Source: Curtobacterium flaccumfaciens pv. betae (lineage in GTDB: Bacteria; Actinomycetota; Actinomycetes; Actinomycetales; Microbacteriaceae). Taken from it: 64,000 nt of DNA. Below are positions 9,809-20,070 of the stretch, in pieces. Both the position numbers and the translations under genes were made by a program. The stretch lies in the NCBI RefSeq assembly GCF_026241855.1, contig NZ_JAPJDC010000001.1, forward strand, positions 1,178,001 through 1,242,000. The letters are read 5' to 3'. The notes below the pieces were generated by a model, which saw only the letters and a program-made list of their open reading frames with translations, did not search any database and had not been told where the DNA came from. Each line of letters begins with the position of its first letter. Positions within the stretch are counted from its first letter, which is position 1.

Positions 9809-10332
9809 CCGGACCCGAGCGCTCGACGCAGGCCGCGCCTCCCGTCCCGGTCGCACCGGGACTCATCGCCGAACTGACGGCGCGGGGCGAGACCCTCGCC
9901 GTGGCGGAGTCGCTGACCGGCGGCCTCGTGGTCGCGACCCTCGTCGACGTGCCGGGCGCGAGTGCCGTCGTCCGCGGTGGCGTCGTGGCCTACGCGACGC
10001 CCGTGAAGCACTCGGTGCTCGGGGTCTCGGCAGAGCTGCTCGAGGCCGAGGGCGCCGTGCACCCCGAGGTCGCCCGGCAGATGGCCGCCGGTGTCCGGAT
10101 CGCGCTGTCCGTCGACGGGGAACCCGCGACGTGGGGGATCAGCACGACCGGCGTCGCCGGCCCGGATCCGCAGGACGGCAAGCCCGTCGGCACCGTGTAC
10201 CTCGGGATCGCCTCCGCCGCGGGGGCAGAGGCCTTCGAACTGCACCTCGACGGTGACCGAGGAGCAATCCGGCACGCCACCGTCTCCGAACTCCTTGCAC
10301 GGATGTCGTCCGAGGTCCGGGGCCGGGAATAG
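9805..10332 (+). CDS. cinA: CinA C-terminal domain protein (nicotinamide-nucleotide amidohydrolase, PncC type)
   Basis: Predicted to deamidate nicotinamide mononucleotide to nicotinate mononucleotide in NAD salvage. The 175-residue protein is the stand-alone CinA C-terminal domain; the N-terminal COG1058 domain of full-length CinA is absent, as is common. Motifs are V-A-E-S-L-T-G-G-L, the G-G-V-V-A-Y-A-T-P-V-K-H-S-V-L-G-V block and T-T-G-V-A-G-P-D. The start overlaps the pgsA stop by 4 bases. About 150 bases separate it from clgR. Confidence 0.94.
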   Translation: MTGPERSTQAAPPVPVAPGLIAELTARGETLAVAESLTGGLVVATLVDVPGASAVVRGGVVAYATPVKHSVLGVSAELLEAEGAVHPEVARQMAAGVRIALSVDGEPATWGISTTGVAGPDPQDGKPVGTVYLGIASAAGAEAFELHLDGDRGAIRHATVSELLARMSSEVRGRE

Positions 10333-10486
10333 GTCCCGTTTCCACTGGGTTACATCTCACGAAATCTCCAGCAGTACGGCAGCCAGCCTGGCTAACATGC
10401 TGCAACCGGCAACGCTATTGTTGCTGAACCCGAACTCGATCCACCGGACCGAGCGGGCGCGGAGACGACAGAGAGGAGGAGTTCTC

Positions 10487-10795
10487 ATGGTTCTCGTTCG
10501 TCAGGAAATCGGCGATGTGCTCCGGGACTTCCGCTTGCAGAAGGGCCGGACCCTCCGTCAGGTCGCGTCCAAGGCCAGTGTCGCGCTCGGGTACCTCAGT
10601 GAGGTCGAGCGCGGGCAGAAGGAAGCCAGCTCGGAGATCCTCGCGTCCGTCGCGGATGCTCTGGACACGCCCATCTCGACCATCATGCGCGAAGTGGGCG
10701 ACCGCCTCGCGATCGTCGAGGGGCTGACCCCCGTCCCCGACACGCTCCCGGACGACCTCGTCGCCGAGTTCGACAACGACCTCGCGGTGCGCTGA
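10487..10795 (+). CDS. clgR: XRE-family activator, ClgR-like
   Basis: Helix-turn-helix regulator of 102 residues; orthologues activate clp protease and other stress genes. The HTH reads R-T-L-R-Q-V-A-S-K-A-S-V-A-L-G-Y-L-S-E-V-E-R-G, highly typical of ClgR, and the position after ftsK-pgsA-cinA matches the mycobacterial arrangement. ATG 10487 has a strong Shine-Dalgarno GAGGAGGA ending 7 bases upstream, unlike its leaderless neighbours, so it has a real 5' leader inside the 154-base gap after cinA. A terminator hairpin follows at 10,809. Assignment to ClgR rests on sequence and synteny; targets are not visible here. Confidence 0.88.
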   Translation: MVLVRQEIGDVLRDFRLQKGRTLRQVASKASVALGYLSEVERGQKEASSEILASVADALDTPISTIMREVGDRLAIVEGLTPVPDTLPDDLVAEFDNDLAVR

Positions 10796-10808
10796 GCGCA
10801 TCGCACCG

Positions 10809-10842
10809 AACGCCCTCGCCGGTCCTTCCCGGCGGGGGCGTT
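10809..10842 (+). terminator. Terminator after clgR
   Basis: AACGCCCTCGCCGG and CCGGCGGGGGCGTT form a stem with one bulge around TCCTTC, followed by a short T-rich stretch. It ends the ftsK-to-clgR group. Confidence 0.7.
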
Positions 10843-10869
10843 CTGCGTTCCGGCCCGCGACCACGCGCC

Positions 10870-10875
10870 TAGGCT
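10870..10875 (+). promoter_or_regulatory. Leaderless -10 box (TAGGCT) for the DUF3046 gene
   Basis: TAGGCT, 6-base spacer, then ATG 10882. Confidence 0.6.
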
Positions 10876-10881
10876 GGTCGG

Positions 10882-11106
10882 ATGCGCGTGAGTGAGTTCT
10901 GGCGAGCCGTCGACCAGGTGTTCGGTGAGGCCTACGGTTCCGTGGTCACCCGTGACGTCGTGCTCGAAGGGCTCGGCGGTCGCTCCGCCGTGGACGCCCT
11001 CGCCGCCGGTGTCGACGCCCGCCGGGTGTGGGACGCCCTGTGCGACTCGCAGGACGTCCCGATGGACCGTCGGCACGGCAAGGGCCTGGCCGAACCCCAG
11101 GACTGA
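10882..11106 (+). CDS. DUF3046 family protein
   Basis: Small 74-residue acidic-basic protein matching the actinobacterial DUF3046 family: M-R-V-S-E-F-W at the start, a V-L-x-x-L-G-G-R-S-A-x-x-A-L core, and V-P-x-x-R-x-H-G-K-G near the end. Its gene usually lies next to recA (Rv2738c in Mycobacterium tuberculosis), as here. Function is unknown. It is leaderless from the box at 10,870. The 272-base gap after it holds the recA control region. Confidence 0.9.
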   Translation: MRVSEFWRAVDQVFGEAYGSVVTRDVVLEGLGGRSAVDALAAGVDARRVWDALCDSQDVPMDRRHGKGLAEPQD

Positions 11107-11130
11107 GCCGGTTCCGCGGGGCCGAGCACC

Positions 11131-11144
11131 CGAAACTGTGTTCG
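11131..11144 (+). promoter_or_regulatory. Imperfect LexA box upstream of recA
   Basis: CGAAACTGTGTTCG matches 12 of 14 positions of the SOS consensus CGAACRNRYGTTYG. A near-identical site (one base different) lies upstream of the LysM gene at 20,143. It begins 24 bases before the perfect box at 11,155. Confidence 0.5.
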
Positions 11145-11154
11145 GCGTGTTGCT

Positions 11155-11168
11155 CGAACGCGTGTTCG
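11155..11168 (+). promoter_or_regulatory. LexA (SOS) box of recA
   Basis: CGAACGCGTGTTCG fits CGAACRNRYGTTYG at every position, extended on both sides to TCGAAC-N4-GTTCGA. It lies 210 bases upstream of recA, and the repressor gene lexA is 8 kb away. Confidence 0.9.
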
Positions 11169-11240
11169 ATCGGTGGTAGCTTCCTCCACAGCGGCGTCGC
11201 CCGGGTGTTCCATCCACAGATCGCGTGACCGTCGGCAGTG

Positions 11241-11263
11241 ATGTCGGTGGCTCGCCATAGGTT
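11241..11263 (+). promoter_or_regulatory. PafBC-type (RecA-NDp) promoter of recA
   Basis: ATGTCGGTG, 8 bases, then TAGGTT matches TTGTCRGTG-N8-TANNNT, the LexA-independent DNA-damage promoter known from mycobacteria, with a single mismatch at the first base. It lies downstream of the LexA boxes, so recA would have two damage-responsive inputs. Confidence 0.7.
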
Positions 11264-11378
11264 GATGGACATCGGGAACAGCCCGAAGCCTTGTCGCAGA
11301 ACCATCGGCCTTGCACCATCGGCCGGCGTGGACGCGACAGCCTACAGGCGGCCGAACACGAGCACGAAGGAGCACCCC

Positions 11379-12436
<1,058 letters not shown>

Positions 12437-12440
<4 letters not shown>

Positions 12441-13351
12441 GCACCGACCACGACGACGACGGCCTCGCACCGGTCACCGACCTGTTCGGTGCGAGGTCGC
12501 GTCGTCGCGCTCCTGTCACGCCGGTGATGCCCGCCATCCCCGAGCCTCCGGTGTCACCGGACGAACCGCGCGACTCCGACGGCTGGGTCCTGCCCGAGTC
12601 CGACGAAGGCCGGGCGGACGAGTTCCCCGCATCGTTCGACGCCGATTCGCCGGTGCCCCTGCACGGTGCCCGGGGGCCGGCAGCGTGGGTGTCGCCCGTG
12701 ATCGGCGACGGCAGCGGGCGCTCGAGCCGTGCGGAGCAGGACGGCTACGACGCCGAGACCGCTGACGCCACCACCGCGTCGGTGTTCTCCATCGCCGGCG
12801 GCGAGGAGATCGACCCGGCCGACGCACCGCGTCCGCTCGACGAACAGCGGGCGGATGCCGAACGGATCAGCCTGCGCGCGCTCGGCCGCAAGGGCGTGAG
12901 CGAGTCCGAGATGCGGACCCTGCTGCTGCAGCAGGACCTCGACCCCGACGTGGTCGAGTACGAGATCGAACGGTTGACCCGTGTCGGGCTCCTCGACGAC
13001 GTCGCCCTCGCCACCGACCTGGTGGATCGACTGCACGCCCGCAAGGGCCTCGGTCGACAGGGTGTCGTGACGGAGCTCCGTCGCCGGGGCATCGACCAGG
13101 TGGCGATCGACACGGCGCTCGACGAAGCCGCCGACGACGAGGACGACGAGTTCCTCCGTGCGCAGGAACTCGCCGACAAGCGGGCGCCGCAGATGCGCGG
13201 GCTCGACCGCGCCACTGCGGAACGCCGGCTGTCCGGCTTCCTGATGCGCAAGGGCTACAGCTCCGGCGTCGTCCGGATCGCTGTGGCACGTGCCCTCGAC
13301 GGTGGCGGAAAGCGACCGCAACCCGGCCGCGGGACCGTCCGGTTCGAGTAG
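12437..13351 (+). CDS. recX: Regulatory protein RecX with long acidic N-terminal extension
   Basis: RecX binds RecA filaments and limits their growth. The RecX three-helix repeats occupy about residues 140-300 ([35 protein letters not shown]). The first 140 residues are a low-complexity, Asp/Glu/Pro-rich segment absent from short RecX proteins such as E. coli (166 residues). GTG 12437 overlaps the recA TGA by 4 bases, so expression is coupled and should follow the SOS response. Confidence 0.93.
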
Positions 13352-13362
13352 TCGCTCCGACC

Positions 13363-13368
13363 TACACT
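13363..13368 (+). promoter_or_regulatory. -10 box (TACACT) for miaB
   Basis: TACACT followed by 9 bases to ATG 13378, giving a predicted 5' leader of only 2-3 bases. It lies just after the recX stop. Confidence 0.45.
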
Positions 13369-13377
13369 GGAACGACC

Positions 13378-14874
13378 ATGGCCACCGTCGAAGCGCGCCC
13401 CCGCACCTACGAAGTCCGCACCTACGGGTGCCAGATGAACGTGCACGACTCCGAGCGGTTGAGCGGCTCGTTGCAGGCCGCGGGCTACACCGCGGCGGAC
13501 GGTGCGCAGGCCGACGTCGTCGTCATCAACACCTGCGCGGTGCGCGAGAACGCGGACAACCGTCTCTACGGCAACCTCGGGCAGCTCGCGGGGATCAAGC
13601 GCGAGCACCCCGGCATGCAGATCGCCGTCGGCGGGTGCCTGGCGCAGAAGGACAAGAACGTCATCCTCGAGAAGGCGCCGTGGGTCGACGTCGTCTTCGG
13701 CACGCACAACATGGGGTCCCTGCCGACCCTGCTCGAACGCGCACGGCACAACGACGAGGCGCAGATCGAGATCCTCGAGGCACTCGACGTCTTCCCGTCG
13801 ACGCTGCCCACCAAGCGCGACTCGACGCACAGCGGCTGGGTCTCGATCTCGGTCGGCTGCAACAACACCTGCACGTTCTGCATCGTCCCCTCGCTCCGCG
13901 GCAAGGAGAAGGACCGCCGACCCGGTGACGTCCTGGCCGAGATCCAGGCGCTCGTCGATGACGGCGCGATCGAGGTCACGCTGCTCGGGCAGAACGTGAA
14001 CTCCTACGGGGTCGAGTTCGGCGACCGACAGGCGTTCGGCAAGCTGCTGCGGGCCACCGGCACCATCGAGGGGCTCGAGCGCGTCCGCTTCACGAGCCCG
14101 CACCCGGCGGCCTTCACCGACGACGTCATCGACGCGATGGCCGAGACCCCGAACGTGATGCCCCAGCTGCACATGCCGCTGCAGTCGGGTTCCGACCGGG
14201 TGCTCAAGGCGATGCGCCGGAGCTACCGCAGCGAGCGGTTCCTCGGCATCCTCGACCGCGTCCGCGCGAAGATCCCGAACGCGGCGATCTCCACCGACAT
14301 CATCGTCGGGTTCCCCGGTGAGACCGACGCCGACTTCGAGGACACCCTGCGCGTCGTCGAGCAGGCGCGGTTCGCCTCGGCGTTCACGTTCCAGTACTCG
14401 ATCCGCCCGGGCACGCCGGCGGCGACGATGGACGACCAGCTGCCGAAGCACATCGTGCAGGAGCGCTACGAGCGACTCGTCGCCCTGCAGGAACGCATCA
14501 CCGCGGAAGAGAACGCGCTGCAGGTCGGCCGGAGTGTCGAGGTGCTCGTCGCCTCCGGTGAGGGCCGCAAGGACGACGCCACCCGCCGGCTCTCCGGTCG
14601 CGCGGAGGACTCCCGGCTCGTGCACTTCACCGTGCCCTCCGGGTCCGAGGTCCCGCGCCCGGGCGACGTGGTCACCGTGGACATCACCCGCGCTGCACCG
14701 CACTTCCTGCTCGCCGACGACGACGCTCCGCTGCGCATCCGACGCACCCGGGCCGGTGACGCCTGGGACCGCGCGCAGGCCGAGAGCTGCGGCGTGCCCA
14801 CGCCCGCTGCCGCCGCCGGCGACGGGCCCCGTCCGGTCTCGCTCGGGCTGCCCACGCTCCGTGTCGGGCGCTGA
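13378..14874 (+). CDS. miaB: tRNA-2-methylthio-N6-dimethylallyladenosine synthase
   Basis: Radical-SAM methylthiotransferase acting on i6A37 of tRNAs reading UNN codons. In order: the UPF0004 domain with Cys18, Cys53 and Cys87 as ligands of the auxiliary cluster, the radical-SAM motif C-N-N-T-C-T-F-C (Cys161, Cys165, Cys168), and a C-terminal TRAM domain. Length 498 with a short Pro/Ala tail is normal for Actinobacteria. The next gene, miaA, makes its substrate and starts 14 bases before the miaB stop, so the two tRNA-modifying steps are coupled. Confidence 0.98.
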   Translation: MATVEARPRTYEVRTYGCQMNVHDSERLSGSLQAAGYTAADGAQADVVVINTCAVRENADNRLYGNLGQLAGIKREHPGMQIAVGGCLAQKDKNVILEKAPWVDVVFGTHNMGSLPTLLERARHNDEAQIEILEALDVFPSTLPTKRDSTHSGWVSISVGCNNTCTFCIVPSLRGKEKDRRPGDVLAEIQALVDDGAIEVTLLGQNVNSYGVEFGDRQAFGKLLRATGTIEGLERVRFTSPHPAAFTDDVIDAMAETPNVMPQLHMPLQSGSDRVLKAMRRSYRSERFLGILDRVRAKIPNAAISTDIIVGFPGETDADFEDTLRVVEQARFASAFTFQYSIRPGTPAATMDDQLPKHIVQERYERLVALQERITAEENALQVGRSVEVLVASGEGRKDDATRRLSGRAEDSRLVHFTVPSGSEVPRPGDVVTVDITRAAPHFLLADDDAPLRIRRTRAGDAWDRAQAESCGVPTPAAAAGDGPRPVSLGLPTLRVGR

Positions 14875-15826
14875 CCTGCCGCCCGCCGGTGCCACTGCGG
14901 CTGCCACTGCCGACCTGATCGCGGTGGTCGGGGCGACGGGCACCGGGAAGTCCGACCTCGGCATCGCGATCGCGGAGCGCCTGCGTGCTGCCGGCCGCCC
15001 CGCGGAGATCATCAACGCGGACGCCATGCAGCTGTACCGGGGCATGGACATCGGTACCGCGAAGCTCCCGCCGGCCGAACGGCGCGGCATCCCGCACCAC
15101 GAGCTCGACGTGCTCGACGTCACCGACGAGGCGAGCGTCGCCGCGTACCAGGTCGCCGCCCGTGCCGACGTCGACCGGATCCAGGCCGACGGCGGCGTGG
15201 CCGTCCTCGTCGGCGGCAGCGGCCTCTACGTCTCCGCGGTGCTGTTCGACCTGGCGTTCCCGGGTACCGACCCCGCGCTCCGTGCGCAACTCGAGCGCGA
15301 GCACGAGGAGCTCGGTCCGGGCATCCTGCTCGAGCGACTCCGCGCCCTCGACCCGTCGGCCGCCGCGACGATCGACGCACGCAACCCACGGCGGTTGATC
15401 CGAGCACTCGAGATCGCGAGTAGATCCGAGGTCGTGACCCCGAGCCTCCCGGCCGCGCCCCGCGCCTGGCGACCGTCCCGGATCCTGCACCTGCGGCGTG
15501 ACCGCGAGCAGCTCGTGTCGGCGCTGCACGAGCGGGCCGCGCGGATGTTCGAGGCCGGACTCGTCGACGAGGTCGCGGCGCTCCGCGAGCAGGGACTCGA
15601 GCAGGGCAGGACCGCGCGGGGCGCCATCGGGTACTCGCAGGCGCTCGAGGTGCTCGCCGGCACGTCGACCCGCGAGCAGGCGGTCGAGGCGACCGGCATC
15701 GCGACCCGGAAGTACGCCCGGCGGCAGGTGTCGTGGTTCCGCCGGTACGCCGAGGCCGAGACGCTCGACGTCACGGGGGCGGACCGCGGCGACCTGTCGG
15801 AACTGGCCCGTAGGATCGTGCCGTGA
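14861..15826 (+). CDS. miaA: tRNA dimethylallyltransferase
   Basis: Adds dimethylallyl from DMAPP to A37 of tRNA, giving the substrate for MiaB. The 321-residue protein has P-loop G-A-T-G-T-G-K-S (24-31), the [18 protein letters not shown] motif, H-H-x-L-D-V-L-D, V-G-G-S-G-L-Y and the C-terminal R-K-Y-A-R-R-Q-x-x-W-F-R-R-Y block. The start is GTG 14861 inside the end of miaB; no other in-frame start lies between this and the P-loop. The stop overlaps dapF by 4 bases. Confidence 0.96.
   Translation: MSGADLPPAGATAAATADLIAVVGATGTGKSDLGIAIAERLRAAGRPAEIINADAMQLYRGMDIGTAKLPPAERRGIPHHELDVLDVTDEASVAAYQVAARADVDRIQADGGVAVLVGGSGLYVSAVLFDLAFPGTDPALRAQLEREHEELGPGILLERLRALDPSAAATIDARNPRRLIRALEIASRSEVVTPSLPAAPRAWRPSRILHLRRDREQLVSALHERAARMFEAGLVDEVAALREQGLEQGRTARGAIGYSQALEVLAGTSTREQAVEATGIATRKYARRQVSWFRRYAEAETLDVTGADRGDLSELARRIVP
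15811..15816 (+). promoter_or_regulatory. Internal leaderless -10 box (TAGGAT) for dapF
   Basis: TAGGAT inside the 3' end of miaA, 6-base spacer, then GTG 15823. It would let dapF be made independently of miaB-miaA. Confidence 0.5.
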
Positions 15827-16713
15827 CCGAGCTGCACTTCACCAAGGGCCAGGGGACCGGCAACGACTTCGTCCTGTTCGCCGACCCCGACGCCACCGTC
15901 GACCTGACCCCCGAGCGGATCCGCGCCATCGCAGACCGACGCTTCGGCGTGGGCGGCGACGGCGTGATCCGGGCGGTGCGGTCCGAGGCGATCCCCGAGG
16001 GGCGTGCGCTCGTGGCCGTCGAGCCCGAGGCGACCTGGTTCATGGACTACCACAACGCCGACGGCACGGTCGCGGAGATGTGCGGCAACGGCATCCGCGT
16101 GTTCGCCCGGTACCTGACCGAGTCCGGCCTGGTCGAGCTCGCTCCCGGCGAGACGCTCACCGTCGGCAGCCGCAAGGGGCTGGTCGACATCCAGCGCACC
16201 ACGAACGGGTTCGCCGCCGACCTCGGCCGCTGGGGCCTGGGCATCGAGGGCGGTGGTTCCGACGACGTGCTCGTGCGGGCCAAGAACCTCGACGGGGCGC
16301 GGCCCGGCATCGGCATCGACGTGGGCAACCCGCACGTGGTCGTCGCCGTCGAGACCGAGGACGAACTGGCCGACCTCGACCTGACCTTCCTGCCGGTGCT
16401 CGACCCGGCACCGGAGCACGGTGCGAACGTCGAGTTCGTGCTGCCCGGCGACCCCCTCATCAAGGACGGCGTCGGCGAGATCACGATGCGGGTGCACGAG
16501 CGGGGGAGCGGTGAGACGCTCTCGTGCGGCACCGGGGCCGTCGCGGCAGCCCTCGCCACGCGCTACTGGGTCGGTGCGGGGGCGCCGGACACCTGGCGCG
16601 TGCGAGTGCCGGGCGGGCTGCTGACGGTGCGGATGACGGCGACCGAGGACGGCGAGCACGTGTCGCTGTCCGGGCCCGCCGAACTCGTGTTCTCGGGCGA
16701 CCTGACGGTCTGA
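15823..16713 (+). CDS. dapF: Diaminopimelate epimerase
   Basis: Converts LL- to meso-diaminopimelate for peptidoglycan and lysine, with a two-cysteine acid/base mechanism. Both catalytic cysteines are present: Cys87 in M-C-G-N-G-I-R-V and Cys235 in L-S-C-G-T-G-A-V-A. The N-terminal K-G-Q-G-T-G-N-D-F motif and the second-half G-N-P-H motif are intact; length 296 is normal. It overlaps miaA by 4 bases and also has its own leaderless box. A repeat-rich convergent gap follows. Confidence 0.98.
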   Translation: MTELHFTKGQGTGNDFVLFADPDATVDLTPERIRAIADRRFGVGGDGVIRAVRSEAIPEGRALVAVEPEATWFMDYHNADGTVAEMCGNGIRVFARYLTESGLVELAPGETLTVGSRKGLVDIQRTTNGFAADLGRWGLGIEGGGSDDVLVRAKNLDGARPGIGIDVGNPHVVVAVETEDELADLDLTFLPVLDPAPEHGANVEFVLPGDPLIKDGVGEITMRVHERGSGETLSCGTGAVAAALATRYWVGAGAPDTWRVRVPGGLLTVRMTATEDGEHVSLSGPAELVFSGDLTV

Positions 16714-16751
16714 CGCGGGCGCGGGCGCGGGCGCGGCGCGGCGCGGCGCGG
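16714..16751. repeat. GCGGGC/GCGGC simple-sequence run
   Basis: Immediately after the dapF stop, about 38 bases consist of GCGGGC and shorter GCGGC units in tandem. Extreme G+C; probably a slippage-prone tract. Confidence 0.6.
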
Positions 16752-16786
16752 TGCGCGGGCGCGCTTCGCCCCGCTGCGCTTCGTGG

Positions 16787-16829
16787 GCAGAAATGGTCGG
16801 GTGCCCAGCGGCGACCCGACCATTTCTGC
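16787..16829. terminator. 16-bp perfect hairpin between convergent dapF and methyltransferase genes
   Basis: GCAGAAATGGTCGGGT (16,787-16,802) is repeated as its exact reverse complement at 16,814-16,829 around an 11-base loop. It sits between convergent genes and could stop transcription from both sides, although no T-tract follows, so it could equally be a mobile palindromic repeat. Confidence 0.55.
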
Positions 16830-16842
16830 TCACGATGTGCGC

Positions 16843-16896
16843 GCTCGCGCTACGCGCTGCGCTCGCGCTACGCGCTGCGCTCGCGCTACGCGCTGC
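16843..16896. repeat. Three perfect tandem 18-bp repeats
   Basis: The unit GCTCGCGCTACGCGCTGC occurs at 16,843-16,860, 16,861-16,878 and 16,879-16,896 without mismatch, followed by shortened units that run into the methyltransferase stop codon at 16,905-16,907. Confidence 0.85.
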
Positions 16897-16904
16897 GCTA
16901 CGCG

Positions 16905-17516
16905 CTACGCGCTGCGGCGAACCCGGATGATGCGGAAGCCCTTGGCCGTCGACTCGCGGGTGACGGAGAACCCCTCACCGAGCGCACCGACGAGCCACTT
17001 CTGCAGCGAGTCGCCCCCGAGGTCCTTCGACACGACGAGCCAGGCGTCGCCCCCGACCTCGAGTCGGGGCAGCCACGTCAGCAGGATCTGGTGCAGCTCG
17101 TCCTTGCCGACACGGATCGGCGGGTTCGACCAGATCGTGCGGAAGCGCAGGTCGGCCGGGACGTCGTCGGGCAGCGCGATCGTGACGTTCGACGCACCGG
17201 CAGCAGCCGCGTTGGCGCGCGCGAGCCCGAGCACCCGCTCGTTGACGTCGACGCCCCACACGTGGGCGTCGGGGGACTGCAGGGCCATGGTGATCGCGAT
17301 CGGGCCCCAGCCGCAGCCGATGTCGAGCAGGGCACCGTCGGCAGCCGGTGCCGGCACCGAACCGAGCAGGACCTTCGTGCCTCGGTCGACGCCGTCGGGG
17401 CTGAAGACCCCAGCCGCGGTCGACAGGGTGAGGGGCTGACCGGCGAGCGTGACGTGCACCTGGCGCGGCCGGAGTTCGCTCTCGGGGGTGGCCGAGAAGT
17501 AGTGGTCGTTCGCCAT
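16905..17516 (-). CDS. RsmC/RlmG-like class I methyltransferase
   Basis: SAM-dependent methyltransferase of 203 residues, the single-domain form related to 16S rRNA guanine-N2 methyltransferases. Visible are the N-terminal H-Y-F-S-A-T-P segment, motif I L-D-I-G-C-G-W-G-P-I, the acidic V-D-V-N-E-R motif II, and the N6/N2-type catalytic S-N-P-P-I. The exact RNA target cannot be read from sequence. It is convergent with dapF and divergent from hflX. The stop codon lies within the tandem-repeat tract, so the last residues may vary between strains. Confidence 0.9.
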   Translation of the reverse strand: MANDHYFSATPESELRPRQVHVTLAGQPLTLSTAAGVFSPDGVDRGTKVLLGSVPAPAADGALLDIGCGWGPIAITMALQSPDAHVWGVDVNERVLGLARANAAAAGASNVTIALPDDVPADLRFRTIWSNPPIRVGKDELHQILLTWLPRLEVGGDAWLVVSKDLGGDSLQKWLVGALGEGFSVTRESTAKGFRIIRVRRSA

Positions 17517-17562
17517 GGATGAACCGTACCGGCAACCGAGTGTGTCGAAGGGCGTCCGGAGG

Positions 17563-17568
17563 TAGCCT
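17563..17568 (+). promoter_or_regulatory. -10 box (TAGCCT) for hflX
   Basis: TAGCCT followed by 9 bases to ATG 17578, giving a very short leader. It excludes the in-frame GTG at 17,569, which directly abuts the box. Confidence 0.45.
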
Positions 17569-17577
17569 GTGCACAGG

Positions 17578-19119
17578 ATGACGGATACCCATCAGCAGAA
17601 CCACCAGACCAACGACGACAGCGCAGACGGTGTCGTCGAGAGGGTGTTGCGCAACGCAGACCACCGCGCAGCATCGTCCATCTTCGCACCCGCCCAGGCC
17701 ATCCAGACGCAGTCGGTCGACGACCGCAGCTGGACCGGCGACGGCGACCAGTACGACCGTGAGGACCGTGCGGCGTTGCGCCGTGTCGCCGGCCTCTCCA
17801 CCGAACTCGAGGACGTCACCGAGGTCGAGTACCGCCAGCTGCGGCTCGAGCAGGTCGTCCTCATCGGCGTGTACCCCCAGGGCGACGCGCAGGACGCCGA
17901 GAACTCCCTGCGCGAGCTGTCCGCCCTGGCCGAGACGGCCGGCGCGGTCGTGCTCGACGGGCTCCTGCAGCGCCGGCCCCACCCGGACGCCTCGACCTAC
18001 CTCGGCAAGGGCAAGGCCGAGGAACTCGCGATGATCGTGAAGGCCACCGGCGCCGACACCGTGATCGCGGACACCGAGCTCGCTCCCTCGCAGCGCCGTG
18101 CGCTCGAGGACGTCGTGAAGGTCAAGGTGATCGACCGCACGGCCGTGATCCTCGACATCTTCAGCCAGCACGCCAAGAGCCGCGAGGGCAAGGCGCAGGT
18201 CGAACTCGCCCAGCTCGAGTACCTGCTGCCGCGACTGCGTGGTTGGGGTGACTCGATGTCCCGGCAGGCCGGTGGCCAGGTCTCCGGCGGTGCGGGCATG
18301 GGTTCGCGTGGCCCCGGTGAGACCAAGATCGAGCTGGACCGCCGACGCATCCACACCCGGATGGCCAAGCTCCGCCGCCAGATCGCCGGGTTCCGCCCCG
18401 CGCGCGAGGCCAAGCGTGCCGAGCGCAACCGCAACGAGGTCCCCAGTGTCGCGATCGCGGGCTACACCAACGCCGGCAAGTCCTCGCTGCTCAACCGGCT
18501 GACGAGCGCGGGCGTGCTGGTGCAGAACCAGCTGTTCGCGACGCTGGACGCCACGGTCCGCCGGACCGAGAGCACCAAGGGTCGTGAGTACACGTTCGCC
18601 GACACCGTCGGCTTCGTGCGCAACCTGCCGCACCAGCTCGTCGAGGCCTTCCGCTCCACCCTCGAAGAGGTCGGCGACGCCGACGTCATCGTGCACGTGG
18701 TCGACGGCTCGCACCCCGACCCCGGGGCGCAGCTGTCCACCGTGCGCGAGGTCATCGGCGACGTCGGTGCGGGTGACATCCCGGAGATCGTCGTCTTCAA
18801 CAAGGCCGACCTGATCGACGACGCGCAGCGCCTCGTGCTCATCGGACTCGTGCCGGACGCGGTGTTCGTGTCGGCACGCACCGGCGAGGGCATCCCGGAG
18901 CTCCTCAGCGTCATCGAGGATCGCCTGCCCGAGCCCGACGTCGACCTGACGATCGTGGTGCCGTACGACCGCGGCGACCTGGTGTCGTCGCTGCACGACA
19001 CCGGTTCGGTCGAGTCCGTCGACTACGTCGAGGACGGCACGCGCCTGCGGGTGCGCGTCTTCCAGCGGCAGGTCGCCGAGCTCGAGCCCTACGTGGTCAC
19101 GCCGGTCCCGACGGTCTGA
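17578..19119 (+). CDS. hflX: GTPase HflX
   Basis: Ribosome-associated GTPase that splits or rescues stalled 70S ribosomes under stress. The 513-residue protein has the HflX N-terminal domain (G-V-Y-P-Q-G-D-A, G-K-G-K-A-E-E-L, the Gly-rich G-S-R-G-P-G-E-T-K-I-E-L-D), a coiled linker, then the G domain: G1 G-Y-T-N-A-G-K-S-S-L-L-N, G2 F-A-T-L-D-A-T-V, G3 D-T-V-G-F-V, G4 N-K-A-D. The N-terminal 60 residues are polar and probably disordered. It is convergent with lexA across a shared hairpin terminator. Confidence 0.96.
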   Translation: MTDTHQQNHQTNDDSADGVVERVLRNADHRAASSIFAPAQAIQTQSVDDRSWTGDGDQYDREDRAALRRVAGLSTELEDVTEVEYRQLRLEQVVLIGVYPQGDAQDAENSLRELSALAETAGAVVLDGLLQRRPHPDASTYLGKGKAEELAMIVKATGADTVIADTELAPSQRRALEDVVKVKVIDRTAVILDIFSQHAKSREGKAQVELAQLEYLLPRLRGWGDSMSRQAGGQVSGGAGMGSRGPGETKIELDRRRIHTRMAKLRRQIAGFRPAREAKRAERNRNEVPSVAIAGYTNAGKSSLLNRLTSAGVLVQNQLFATLDATVRRTESTKGREYTFADTVGFVRNLPHQLVEAFRSTLEEVGDADVIVHVVDGSHPDPGAQLSTVREVIGDVGAGDIPEIVVFNKADLIDDAQRLVLIGLVPDAVFVSARTGEGIPELLSVIEDRLPEPDVDLTIVVPYDRGDLVSSLHDTGSVESVDYVEDGTRLRVRVFQRQVAELEPYVVTPVPTV

Positions 19120-19219
19120 CGCTCGGCTCCGGCGGGCGCTGGAGAGCGCTGCCGCGCGGCCTGGAGGCCCGTCACGGGTAAGCCGGACGCCGTCGCCTCA
19201 CCGAGACGCCCCGCAACAC

Positions 19220-19251
19220 ACGAAACGCCGCCGAATCCGGCGGCGTTTCGT
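19220..19251. terminator. Bidirectional terminator between hflX and lexA
   Basis: ACGAAACGCCGCCG (19,220-19,233) and its reverse complement (19,238-19,251) form a 14-bp perfect stem with the tetraloop AATC, with A-rich and T-rich edges suited to stopping transcription from either side. Confidence 0.8.
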
Positions 19252-19318
19252 CATGCAGGGGGCGTCGTACGGTGACGACGGCGTCTCGCGTCGGTGCAGC
19301 GCGGGTCGCGGGCCGTGG

Positions 19319-19963
19319 TCAGAGGGAGCGGAGGACCGCGACGACCTTGCCGAGGACCGAGGCCGCGTCGCCGAGGATCGGCTCGAAGGCGGAGTTGCGC
19401 GGCAGCAGCCACGTGTGACCGTCGCGCTGGCGGAAGACCTTGACCGTCGCCTCTTCGTCGAGCATGGCCGCGACGATGTCACCGTTCTCGGCGGTCTGCT
19501 GCGACCGGACGACGACCCAGTCGCCGTCGCAGATCGCGGCGTCGATCATCGACTCACCGACGACCTTGAGCATGAAGAGCTCGCCGGTGCCGACGAGCTG
19601 TCGGGGGAGCGGGATGATCTCGTCGACGTGCTGCTCGGCGGTGATCGGGACACCGGCGGCGATCCGGCCGACGAGCGGCACGAGCGTGGTGGCGTCGATG
19701 TCCGGGCCGCCGACGTCGGACGACGGCTCGTCGACCAGGACCTCGAGCGCACGCGGACGGTTCGGGTCGCGCCGGATCCAGCCCCCGAGCTCGAGCTGGC
19801 CGAGCTGGTGGGAGACGCTGGAGAGCGAGGAGAGCCCGGCGGCGTCGCCGATCTCGCGCATGCTCGGCGGGTAGCCCCGCGAAGCGATCGACGCACGGAT
19901 CGCGTCGAAGATCGCCTGCTGCTTCGGCGTCAGCGGCTTCTGGCCCCGCAGTTCGTCCACCAC
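19319..19963 (-). CDS. lexA: SOS repressor LexA
   Basis: Represses DNA-damage genes and self-cleaves when RecA filaments form. The 214-residue protein has the N-terminal winged helix ([18 protein letters not shown]), the Ala103-Gly104 cleavage bond in R-I-A-A-G-V-P, and the catalytic Ser138 (V-V-G-E-S-M-I) and Lys175 (A-T-V-K-V). The start is taken as GTG 19963, with a second GTG directly after it. Two SOS boxes lie between it and the divergent LysM gene, implying autoregulation. Confidence 0.98.
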   Translation of the reverse strand: MVDELRGQKPLTPKQQAIFDAIRASIASRGYPPSMREIGDAAGLSSLSSVSHQLGQLELGGWIRRDPNRPRALEVLVDEPSSDVGGPDIDATTLVPLVGRIAAGVPITAEQHVDEIIPLPRQLVGTGELFMLKVVGESMIDAAICDGDWVVVRSQQTAENGDIVAAMLDEEATVKVFRQRDGHTWLLPRNSAFEPILGDAASVLGKVVAVLRSL

Positions 19964-20070
19964 GTCGTCTCGCTTTCGTCGGTGCCGGTCCGGCCGCGGC
20001 GGGAATGTCGGTGGTCCCCGTCAGGCTTGTCCCAGTCGATCGAAACAGTATCCGACCAGCCAGGGTCGGA

